Both the position numbers and the translations under genes were made by a program. Positions 1 through 5,996 of a stretch of DNA of 6,729 bases are shown piece by piece. Where the stretch lies: positions 1 through 6,729 of the forward strand of contig JAAFHD010000204.1 of the NCBI GenBank assembly GCA_013298245.1, written 5' to 3'. Below the pieces are notes generated by a model. That model was given only the letters and a program-made list of their open reading frames with translations. It did no database searches and was not told the DNA's origin. How positions within the stretch are numbered: the stretch's first letter is position 1; every line of letters begins with the position of its first letter. The stretch comes from Alphaproteobacteria bacterium (lineage in GTDB: Bacteria > Pseudomonadota > Alphaproteobacteria > Acetobacterales > Acetobacteraceae).

Positions 1-1
1 C

Positions 2-1612
2 GTGCAGCCCGGCACCACGGTACGGTATCTGGAGCAGGAGCCCGACCTGTCGGGCTATGCGACGGTGGAGGAGTTTGTGCTCGATGGTCTCGGGCCTGCC
101 GATCCGCGGCATGTGGCGGAGCGGTTGATGGCCGATCTGGGCCTGGATGCCGCCGCCGCGCCGGCACGGCTTTCGGGCGGCGAGGCACGTCGCGCCGCCC
201 TGGCCCGCGCACTGGCACCCACACCCGATGTGCTGCTGCTGGACGAACCCACCAACCACCTGGACCTGCCGGCGATCGAGTGGCTGGAGGCGGAGCTTGC
301 GGCGTTTCGTGGCGCGCTGGTGTTGATCAGCCATGACCGCCGATTCCTGGAACGCTTGTCGCGCGCGATGGTCTGGCTGGATCGCGGCACCACGCGCCGC
401 ATCGAGCGCGGCTTCGCGCATTTCGAAGCCTGGCGCGACACCGTGCTGGAGGAGGAGGAGCGCGACGCCCACAAACTGGCCCGCAAAATCGTGCGCGAGG
501 AACACTGGCTGCGCCATGGCGTGAGTGCCAGGCGCAAGCGCAATGTGAAACGCCTGGCGGGCCTGGGCAGCTTGCGTGAACGCCACCGCGAACGCCTCAA
601 GCCGCAAGGTGCCGCGAAGCTTTCCGCCAGTGACGCCGCGACCAGCGGCAACCTGGTGATCGCCGCCGAAGGTATCGCCAAGGCCTACGACAAACCCGTG
701 GTGCGCGAGTTTTCTACGCGCATCATGCGCGGTGATCGGATTGGCATCATCGGCCCGAATGGCGCCGGTAAATCCACGCTGCTGGCGATGCTGACCAGGC
801 GCCTCGCACCCGATGCGGGCGAGGTGCGCCTGGGTGCCGGCATCGCCATGCAGGTGCTGGACCAGGCGCGCGCTGATCTCGATACCGACCGGGGCCTGGC
901 GGAGGTGCTGACCGGTGGCGGAGAAATGGTCGATGTCGGCGGCGAACGCCGTCATGTGCTCGGCTACATGAAGGATTTTCTGTTCCTGCCGGAACAGGCG
1001 CGCACGCCGGTGCGGCTGCTCTCGGGCGGCGAGCGTGGGCGGCTGCTGTTGGCACGCGCGCTGGCGGCACCGGCGAACCTGCTGGTGCTGGACGAGCCGA
1101 CCAACGATCTGGACTTGGAAACGCTGGACCTGCTGCAGGAATTGCTGGCCGAACACACTGGCACCGTCATCCTGGTCAGCCATGATCGTGATTTTCTGGA
1201 CCGTGTCTGCGCCAGCGTGATTGCCTTCGAGGGCGATGGCCGCTGGCAGGAATATGCGGGCGGTTATTCGGACATGGTCGCGCAGCGCGGGCACGGCGTG
1301 CGGGCGACTGAACGCGTGGTGGAAACGCGCGCGGCCGCGGCCGCCCCGCGTGCGGTGGAAGCCGCGGCCGCACGGCGGCTTTCCTTCAAGGACCAGCACG
1401 CGCTGAACACGCTGCCGGCGGCGATGGAAAAACTGATGGCCGAAATCACCGTGGTGCGCGGCTGGCTCGCGGACCCTGATCTCTACACGCGCGACCCGGC
1501 GGGCTTTGCCAAGCGCAGCGCCTTGCTGGCCGAAAAGGAAGCCGCACTGGCGGCGGCGGAAGAGGAATGGCTGCGGCTTGAAATGCTGCGCGAAGAGCTT
1601 GACCGGGTCTGA
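2..1612 (+). CDS. uup: ABC-F family ATPase, Uup type (5'-truncated by window edge)
   Basis: Soluble twin-ATPase ABC-F protein without membrane segments. ABC-F proteins act on the ribosome; Uup is linked to ribosome rescue and, in E. coli, to transposon precise excision. The visible part begins just before the Q-loop of domain 1 (YLEQEP, residues 9-14), so the first Walker A and true start lie left of the window; the GTG at base 2 is unlikely to be the real start. Seen next: signature LSGGE (57-61), Walker B with LLLDEPTNHLDL (78-89) and the switch His in SHD (110-112). A charged helical linker (about 140-200) has the basic HGVSARRKRN stretch typical of Uup. Domain 2 has Walker A GPNGAGKST (251-259), LSGGE (340-344), LVLDEPTNDLDL (361-372) and SHD (393-395). 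Residues about 460-536 form the Uup-like C-terminal coiled coil, after an Ala-rich linker (444-457). About 65 residues are probably missing, giving a whole protein near the usual 600-635 residues. EttA or another ABC-F class is less likely because of the C-terminal extension. Confidence 0.9.
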   Translation: MQPGTTVRYLEQEPDLSGYATVEEFVLDGLGPADPRHVAERLMADLGLDAAAAPARLSGGEARRAALARALAPTPDVLLLDEPTNHLDLPAIEWLEAELAAFRGALVLISHDRRFLERLSRAMVWLDRGTTRRIERGFAHFEAWRDTVLEEEERDAHKLARKIVREEHWLRHGVSARRKRNVKRLAGLGSLRERHRERLKPQGAAKLSASDAATSGNLVIAAEGIAKAYDKPVVREFSTRIMRGDRIGIIGPNGAGKSTLLAMLTRRLAPDAGEVRLGAGIAMQVLDQARADLDTDRGLAEVLTGGGEMVDVGGERRHVLGYMKDFLFLPEQARTPVRLLSGGERGRLLLARALAAPANLLVLDEPTNDLDLETLDLLQELLAEHTGTVILVSHDRDFLDRVCASVIAFEGDGRWQEYAGGYSDMVAQRGHGVRATERVVETRAAAAAPRAVEAAAARRLSFKDQHALNTLPAAMEKLMAEITVVRGWLADPDLYTRDPAGFAKRSALLAEKEAALAAAEEEWLRLEMLREELDRV

Positions 1613-1613
1613 T

Positions 1614-1638
1614 CGCCTCAGGCTGCTTCAGCCTGGCG
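1614..1638. terminator. Hairpin in convergent gap, possible bidirectional terminator
   Basis: The 48-bp gap between the stop codons of the ABC-F gene and corA contains a hairpin: CAGGCT (1619-1624), loop GCTTC, AGCCTG (1630-1635). An alternative pairing adds CGCC (1614-1617) with GGCG (1635-1638) around a 5-bp core. There is no T-run after it on either strand, so it is not a canonical intrinsic terminator. Its position between converging genes is the main reason to suggest the role. Confidence 0.35.
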
Positions 1639-1660
1639 CGTGATCAGCCCCGCACAGCCG

Positions 1661-2644
1661 CTATAGCCAGCCCTTGCGCCGGAAATACAGCACCGGCAGC
1701 ACCGCCGTGCACACCATCAGCAGCAATGCCAGCGGATAGCCCACCACCCAGTTCAGCTCCGGCATATGCTGGAAATTCATCCCGTAGATGCTGGCGATCA
1801 GCGTGGGTGGCATCAGCGCCACGCTCACCACGGTGAAGGTCTTGATGATGCCGTTCTGCTCCACATTGATGATGCCGAGCACCGCATCCAGCAGGAATGT
1901 CGCGCGGTTGTTCAGGAAATTCGCGTGTTCCACCAGGGAGCGCACATCGCGCACCAGCGTCTTGATGGTGCCCTGGTTTTCCTTGCGGATCGCCATGCCC
2001 TTCTCAGCACCCACGAAGGTCAGGATGCGTGACAGGCCGAGCAGCGTTTCCGAAGCGCGCGTCGTCACTTCTCCCACCTGGCCCAGCGTGACCAGCACGC
2101 CCTTCAGCGTGCTGTCGCGTTCGGCGGCCTTCATGCCCGCGCGCGCGGTCTTGAAGGCACCGGCCGAAGCGCGGTCCATGTCGGTGCCGACGCGTTCCAG
2201 GATATCGGCCAGGCGGTCCACGATCTGTTCGAACAGATGCAGCATGACGGCATCCGCGCTGGACAGCAGGCCGGGCGCCTTCTGGCAGCGCGCCGCGAAA
2301 GTGGGAAAGGCCTTGGGTGTGGCGTAGCGCACCGTGATCAGCGTGTTGCCCGTCAGCACGAAGGAAATGGCGGTGGAGCCGAATTCACCCGCCTCCATCC
2401 CATAGAGGAAATTGGCGGTCAGGAAGAGATCCTCGCCCTCCTTGTACAGGCGCGAGGAGCTTTCGATCTCCTGCATTTCCTCGCGCGTCGGCACTTCCAC
2501 GCGCAGCGCATCCTGCACGGCGCGTTCCTCATCGGGCGAGGGGTTCAGCAGGTCGATCCAGACGGCGCGGCGCAGCACATCGGGCGCGGGCAAGTCTGGA
2601 TGCTGGGCAACCTGCCCCCGCTCCACGGCATAGGCGATGATCAT
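1661..2644 (-). CDS. corA: Magnesium/cobalt transport protein CorA
   Basis: Inner-membrane CorA-family channel for Mg2+ (also Co2+), working as a homopentamer with a large cytoplasmic N-terminal domain. At 327 residues the length is normal for the family. The diagnostic selectivity motif YGMNF lies at about residues 287-291, at the end of TM1 (about 270-287). It is followed by a periplasmic loop with MPEL, as in enteric CorA, then TM2 (about 300-320) and a basic cytoplasmic end FRRKGWL. The remainder is the charged alpha/beta and long-helix cytoplasmic domain. I chose the ATG at 2644 because GGGGAG (2653-2658) lies 8 nt upstream; the in-frame GTG at 2653 abuts that element and would have no ribosome binding site. 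It is the last gene of a minus-strand run, 59 nt after mtnC, and has its own good ribosome binding site. A relative such as the zinc exporter ZntB is less likely, since ZntB keeps GMN but differs in the loop. Confidence 0.93.
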   Translation of the reverse strand: MIIAYAVERGQVAQHPDLPAPDVLRRAVWIDLLNPSPDEERAVQDALRVEVPTREEMQEIESSSRLYKEGEDLFLTANFLYGMEAGEFGSTAISFVLTGNTLITVRYATPKAFPTFAARCQKAPGLLSSADAVMLHLFEQIVDRLADILERVGTDMDRASAGAFKTARAGMKAAERDSTLKGVLVTLGQVGEVTTRASETLLGLSRILTFVGAEKGMAIRKENQGTIKTLVRDVRSLVEHANFLNNRATFLLDAVLGIINVEQNGIIKTFTVVSVALMPPTLIASIYGMNFQHMPELNWVVGYPLALLLMVCTAVLPVLYFRRKGWL

Positions 2645-2652
2645 AGGGCGCA

Positions 2653-2658
2653 CTCCCC
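2653..2658 (-). promoter_or_regulatory. Ribosome binding site deciding the corA start
   Basis: GGGGAG on the minus strand, 8 nt before the ATG at 2644. It touches the alternative GTG at 2653, so it supports the shorter CorA form. Confidence 0.6.
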
Positions 2659-2703
2659 GTGGATGGCGGGCGGCGCAGTCCTACACCGGCTGGTGGGCGC
2701 CTG

Positions 2704-3390
2704 TCACGCGGGTTGCGGCAGTGCAAAAAGCCTTGTTACCGCTTTGAAATCTAGCGCCTCCGCGTGGCGGCCTGAGGGCTGGGTTCCGTCCTGCGCGCGG
2801 ACCAGCTGGCAGGTGGCCAGGCCGGCGTCGCGGGCGGCGTCCAATTCCTCGGCGATATCGGACAGGAACAGGATGTCGGCCGCGGGCAGCGCAAGTGCCG
2901 CGGCGACGCGCGTGTAGCTGGCGGCCTCGCGCTTGGCGCCCATGCGGGTGTCGAAGAAGCCGCTGAACAGGCTGGTCAGGTCGCCTGCTTCGGAATGGCC
3001 GAACAGCAGGCGCTGCGCTTCCTCAGAGCCTGATGAATAGACCGCGAGGCGCAACCCGCCCGCCGCCCAGCCCTGCAAAGCCGCGGCGACATCGGGCCAC
3101 AAATGGCCGCGCAATTGGCCATCGGCATAGCCCTGGCGCCACATCAGGCCCTGCAGCGCCTTCAGCGGCGTGACCTTGGCATCGGTCGCCATCCAGCCGC
3201 GCAGCGTGTCCAGCACGGGCACGCCGGGGGCGGCGGCGGCCACATCGGCCAGGATGGGTGCGACATCCGCATCCGCCCCGCGCGCGGCCAGAAACCCTTC
3301 CAGCGCCTCGGCCGCGAAGGGGAACAGCACCTGGTGCACAAAGGCGATGGCGGTGGTCGTGCCCTCGATATCGGTCAGCACGGCGCGCAT
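2704..3390 (-). CDS. mtnC: Enolase-phosphatase E1 (2,3-diketo-5-methylthiopentyl-1-phosphate enolase/phosphatase)
   Basis: Cytoplasmic HAD-superfamily enzyme of the methionine salvage pathway. It enolises 2,3-diketo-5-methylthiopentyl-1-phosphate and then dephosphorylates it to the acireductone (1,2-dihydroxy-3-keto-5-methylthiopentene), using Mg2+. Numbered from the ATG at 3390 (228 residues, the size of Klebsiella E1): motif I TDIEGTT (6-12) with nucleophile Asp7 and the MtnC-specific Glu9; the cap-region KALQGLMW stretch (77-84); motif II VYSSGS (117-122); the motif III Lys in GAKREAASY (Lys153); and motif IV FLSDIAEELDAARDAG (175-190). All expected residues are present. The start at 3390 gives MRAVLTDIEGTT, matching the short N-terminus usual in the family, and sits one base after the upstream stop (TGAGATG). 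An in-frame ATG at 3414 would add 8 residues and overlap the upstream gene by 23 nt; GAAGA next to it is a weak, too-close ribosome binding site. No other mtn gene is in the window. Confidence 0.93.
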   Translation of the reverse strand: MRAVLTDIEGTTTAIAFVHQVLFPFAAEALEGFLAARGADADVAPILADVAAAAPGVPVLDTLRGWMATDAKVTPLKALQGLMWRQGYADGQLRGHLWPDVAAALQGWAAGGLRLAVYSSGSEEAQRLLFGHSEAGDLTSLFSGFFDTRMGAKREAASYTRVAAALALPAADILFLSDIAEELDAARDAGLATCQLVRAQDGTQPSGRHAEALDFKAVTRLFALPQPA

Positions 3391-3391
3391 C

Positions 3392-3646
3392 TCAGAACGG
3401 CTCTGCGCGGTCATTCTTCAGCAGGCGGCGGAAGGCGGCGGGCGCGCGGTCATGGCCGGTCACCGCATCGGCCAGCGCGTCCAGCCAGCCGGAAAACCAG
3501 GCTTTTCCCCAGTCGCCGGTATGCGCCATGGGGTTTTCCAGCACCGATCGGCCATCCGTGAAGGCGCGGCGGCCTGCGGCATAAGCGTCATCGGTGACGA
3601 AATCGTCGTTGGGGTCCACATCCTCGGGCATGGGGTCTTGTTGCAT
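3392..3646 (-). CDS. RMF/CrpP-like small protein (84 aa)
   Basis: Small protein resembling ribosome modulation factor (RMF) and the related Rmf/CrpP family. E. coli RMF binds the 30S subunit and drives 100S ribosome dimers in stationary phase. Residues 21-61 carry the family pattern: A21-x3-G25-x2-A28-x3-G32-R33-S34, Pro39 five residues after Ser34, then W50-x2-G53-W54, A57 and A59-D60. The E. coli RMF sequence, as I remember it, has the same residues in order with only one residue difference in the GRS-to-W spacing. Unlike E. coli RMF, the first 20 residues are very acidic (8 Asp/Glu), and a basic tail (RRLLKNDR) follows the domain. The start is the ATG at 3646; no clear ribosome binding site precedes it, and ATG at 3631 is an alternative. 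It is first in a run with mtnC and corA, its TGA lying 1 nt from the mtnC ATG. The frame stays open upstream through the antisense of the kinase gene, an artefact of high GC. Function as a hibernation factor is inferred. Confidence 0.75.
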   Translation of the reverse strand: MQQDPMPEDVDPNDDFVTDDAYAAGRRAFTDGRSVLENPMAHTGDWGKAWFSGWLDALADAVTGHDRAPAAFRRLLKNDRAEPF

Positions 3647-3731
3647 GAGCGGGATGGTTGCGCCACCGCCTTGCTTGTAACGCGATGCATCATGCTGGCA
3701 TGCAACCGGCCGGGCATGGCATAGGGGTGCC
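3647..3731. promoter_or_regulatory. Divergent intergenic region between RMF-like gene and hybrid kinase
   Basis: These 85 bp must hold the start signals for both directions. I see no convincing -35/-10 pair. It contains overlapping GCATG-type words: palindromes ATGCAT (3685-3690) and GCATGC (3698-3703), direct repeats CATGC (3691-3695 and 3699-3703) and three GGCAT copies (3697, 3713, 3718). GGTTGC (3656-3661) is mirrored by GCAACC (3702-3707). Any could be operator half-sites, but short repeats like these arise easily by chance. AGGGG at 3723-3727 is the likely ribosome binding site of the kinase gene. Confidence 0.4.
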
Positions 3732-5888
3732 GTGCCTGTGAACGAACGCCGCATCGCCCTGCCCGCCGCAGCCCTGTTGCTGACAATGGTGCTGGCTGGC
3801 CTCGCCTGGTGGGGCACCACGCTCTGGGTGCAGCGGGAGGAACGCAGTGCCACCAGCCTGGCACTGGCGCGCGCGAACCTTGGCGCCGAAGCGCTGGAGG
3901 CGCAGATCGGCCGCACGCTGGACCTGGTGGAACAGCTGCATGACCTGGTGGTGGCGCGGCAGCGGCGGATGGAAACCGGCGACCAGGCCGGGCAGATCGC
4001 GATCGAGACCCAGATCACCATGCTGGCACGGCGCCGGGAAGCGATGGTGACGCAGGTTTCCATCGCGGGGCTGGATGGCCTGGTGCGCTGGATGAGCCTG
4101 CCCACGCCCACCGCGCAGCAGATCTTCGTGGGTGATGCCGACCATTTCCGCCTGCCGCGCGCGGGGGTTGCGGAGTTGTTCGTCTCGGACCGCGTCGCCT
4201 CCCGCTTCACCGGCCAGCCCGCCGTGGTGATGAGCCGCACGCTGCGCGACGGCGCCAATGAGGTGATCGGGGTTGCGATGGTCACCCTGTCATCCGATGC
4301 GCTGTCGCGCGCGATGGCGGATGTGAATATCGGCGATGCCGGGATCGGCCTGCTGATGCGCCGCGATGGCAGCCTGATCGCGACGACGCGTCCGCCCACC
4401 ACCGGCGACCAGCGCATCCCGCCCACCCATGCGGTGTTCGGCGCCATCCGGCTGAACCGGGCGGGGCAACTGGATATCGCGGACCCCGTTGATGGGCGGC
4501 AATCGCTGATCGGGTATCGGGCGTTGCGCGGCGCGCCGCTGGTGGTGGTGGCCGCCCTGGACCGCGAGCGCGAATTGGCCGCCGTCGATGGGCTGCGGCG
4601 CGCGGCCATTGGCGTGGCGCTGGCCTTCACGCTGCTGCTTGGCCTGCTGGTCGTGGTGTTGGTGCTGACCTTGGATCGCAGGCGCGCCCGCGCCGCGCTG
4701 GACGCGGCCGAGGCCGAGCGGCGCGAGACGGTCGAGCGCATGTCCGAAAGCCAGCGGATGGAGGCGCTCGGGCGGCTCGCGGGCGGTGTCGCGCATGACA
4801 TCAACAATGTGCTGCAGGCGGTCCTCGGCGGGGCGAAGCTGATCCACAAACGCAGCCAGGATGCGGGCATCCACAAGCTGGCGCAGCTCGTCTCCGAAGC
4901 CGCGGAACGCGGCGGCGGTGTGACGCGCCGGCTGCTGGCCTTTGCGCGGCGGGACAGCCTGCGCGCCGAACCCCTGCCCGCGGCCAGCCTGCTCGATGGT
5001 GTGCGCGAGGTGCTGGCGCATACGCTGGGTGCTTCGATCCAGGTGAATTTGGCCATTGCGCGCGGCGTGCCGGCGGTGCTGGCGGACCGGTCGCAGATCG
5101 AGACCGTGCTGGTGAACCTCGCGATCAATGCGCGCGATGCGATGATGCCCTCGGGCGGCACGCTCGAACTGGGGGCGGCGGCGGAGACGGTGGCGGCCGA
5201 TAATCCGGTGGGGTTGGAGCCTGGGCGCTATGTGCGGCTTTGGGCATCCGATACCGGGCGGGGCATGGACGCCGAGACGCTGCGCCGTGCAACCGAACCC
5301 TTCTTCACCACCAAGGAAAAGGGCCAGGGCACCGGGCTTGGCCTGGCGATGGCCAAGGGCTTCTGCGAGCAATCGGGCGGTGCGATGCAGATCGCCTCGG
5401 TGCCCGGCCAGGGCACGCGCGTCACATTGTGGCTGCCCGAGGCGCCGGCCACATCAAGCGTGACCATGCCCGCCGATGCGCGCCCCGTGGCCCTGCAACG
5501 CCTGCGCGTGCTGCTGGTGGATGACGAGCCGGAAGTGCTGGCAGTGGTCGCACAAGGGCTGAAGGATCGCGGCCATGGCGTGCAGACCGCCAATGGCGGG
5601 ATGGAGGCGCTGGGGGCGCTGGAAACCGGCGCCGCGCCGGATGTGCTGGTGACGGATTTGTCGATGCCGGGGCTGGACGGCCTGGCGCTGATCGAACGCG
5701 CGCGGCGGCTGCGCCCCGGCCTGCCGGCCATGCTGCTGACCGGCTTTGTCGCGGAGGCCGAGGACATGCTGGACGAAGCGGCCGAAAGCGGGCCGATCGC
5801 GGTGCTGCGCAAGCCCGTCACGCCAGAGGCGCTGCATACCCGCATGCAGCGGCTGATGGCCGGGCACCGCCAGACGGCGGCGGGGTAG
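3732..5888 (+). CDS. Membrane-bound hybrid sensor histidine kinase with C-terminal receiver domain
   Basis: Inner-membrane sensor kinase, 718 residues. Order of domains: short cytoplasmic N-terminus; TM1 (about 9-32); periplasmic sensor (about 33-288) that looks like a PDC/dCache domain, with LLMRRDGSLIAT (207-218) and GAPLVVVAALDRERELA (267-283) resembling PDC sensors of kinases and cyclases; TM2 (about 292-314); a short coiled coil instead of a recognisable HAMP; HisKA with the H-box VAHDINN (353-359), phosphoacceptor His355; HATPase with N-box VNLAINARDAM (461-471), G1 DTGRGMD (507-513), F-box PFF (523-525) and G2 GQGTGLGL (531-538). The receiver (about 590-705) has acidic pair Asp597-Asp598, phosphoacceptor Asp642 in TDLSMPG, Thr670 and Lys694. 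All catalytic residues are present, so both halves should be active. There is no output domain, Hpt or partner regulator nearby, so it must signal through an unlinked protein. Ligand unknown. Start: GTG at 3732, 4 nt after AGGGG; GTG at 3738, 10 nt after it, is equally possible. Confidence 0.92.
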   Translation: MPVNERRIALPAAALLLTMVLAGLAWWGTTLWVQREERSATSLALARANLGAEALEAQIGRTLDLVEQLHDLVVARQRRMETGDQAGQIAIETQITMLARRREAMVTQVSIAGLDGLVRWMSLPTPTAQQIFVGDADHFRLPRAGVAELFVSDRVASRFTGQPAVVMSRTLRDGANEVIGVAMVTLSSDALSRAMADVNIGDAGIGLLMRRDGSLIATTRPPTTGDQRIPPTHAVFGAIRLNRAGQLDIADPVDGRQSLIGYRALRGAPLVVVAALDRERELAAVDGLRRAAIGVALAFTLLLGLLVVVLVLTLDRRRARAALDAAEAERRETVERMSESQRMEALGRLAGGVAHDINNVLQAVLGGAKLIHKRSQDAGIHKLAQLVSEAAERGGGVTRRLLAFARRDSLRAEPLPAASLLDGVREVLAHTLGASIQVNLAIARGVPAVLADRSQIETVLVNLAINARDAMMPSGGTLELGAAAETVAADNPVGLEPGRYVRLWASDTGRGMDAETLRRATEPFFTTKEKGQGTGLGLAMAKGFCEQSGGAMQIASVPGQGTRVTLWLPEAPATSSVTMPADARPVALQRLRVLLVDDEPEVLAVVAQGLKDRGHGVQTANGGMEALGALETGAAPDVLVTDLSMPGLDGLALIERARRLRPGLPAMLLTGFVAEAEDMLDEAAESGPIAVLRKPVTPEALHTRMQRLMAGHRQTAAG

Positions 5889-5912
5889 GCCGCCGGTTCG
5901 CCGACATTTTTT
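5875..5912 (+). terminator. Possible terminator after the hybrid kinase gene
   Basis: CGGCGG (5875-5880) can pair with CCGCCG (5890-5895) around a 9-nt loop that includes the TAG stop, and CGG-TTCG-CCG (5894-5903) is a small competing hairpin directly before ACA and six T (5907-5912). The T-run is right for an intrinsic terminator, but the stronger stem is 11 nt away from it and the nearer stem has only 3 bp. The last two T also begin the TTGACA promoter element. Confidence 0.3.
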
Positions 5913-5940
5913 GACATGACGGCTGCCGCGGCTGTGCTAT
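5911..5940 (+). promoter_or_regulatory. Candidate sigma-70-type promoter for the CHAP lipoprotein gene
   Basis: A perfect TTGACA -35 element (5911-5916) is followed after 18 nt by TGCTAT (5935-5940), a weak match to TATAAT that keeps the CTAT core often seen at alphaproteobacterial -10 sites. The start of transcription would fall near 5947, giving a leader of about 50 nt before the ATG at 5997. The -35 match is strong and the -10 is poor. Confidence 0.5.
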
Positions 5941-5977
5941 GCGAATCGCGTCGCTGCGCGGGGGGATCGCGCGGGGT

Positions 5978-5995
5978 TGCGAATGGGGGTTCGCA
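5978..5995 (+). promoter_or_regulatory. Leader hairpin with the ribosome binding site in its loop
   Basis: TGCGAA (5978-5983) and TTCGCA (5990-5995) form a perfect 6-bp stem, with a possible T-G pair added at 5977/5996, around the loop TGGGGG. The G-run (5985-5989) is the only Shine-Dalgarno-like element before the CHAP gene, 7 nt from its ATG at 5997. The stem ends one base before the start codon, so it may affect translation initiation. Confidence 0.45.
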
Positions 5996-5996
5996 G

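Noticed and set aside
55..681. 208-codon minus-strand frame opposite the ABC-F gene
   Set aside because: Ser/Arg-rich antisense translation of conserved ABC motifs; no independent coding signal.
1788..2327. 179-codon plus-strand frame opposite corA
   Set aside because: Lies antisense to a gene with a clear GMN motif and has a low-complexity Ser/Arg/Thr-rich translation.
3647..5161. Long minus-strand open frame (no stop for over 500 codons) antisense to the hybrid kinase, continuous with the RMF-like gene
   Set aside because: Its translation is Ser/Arg/Ala-rich without recognisable domains and lies opposite a gene with full kinase motifs. It is the usual high-GC antisense shadow; only the last 84 codons (3646-3392) are supported.
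4290..5372. Second long minus-strand frame (360 codons) across the kinase
   Set aside because: His/Arg/Gln-rich low-complexity translation in another frame of the same gene; no motifs and no ribosome binding site.
5916..5996. Longer CHAP protein starting at the ATG at 5916
   Set aside because: That ATG overlaps the TTGACA element, has no ribosome binding site and would place 27 residues in front of a clear lipoprotein signal peptide.
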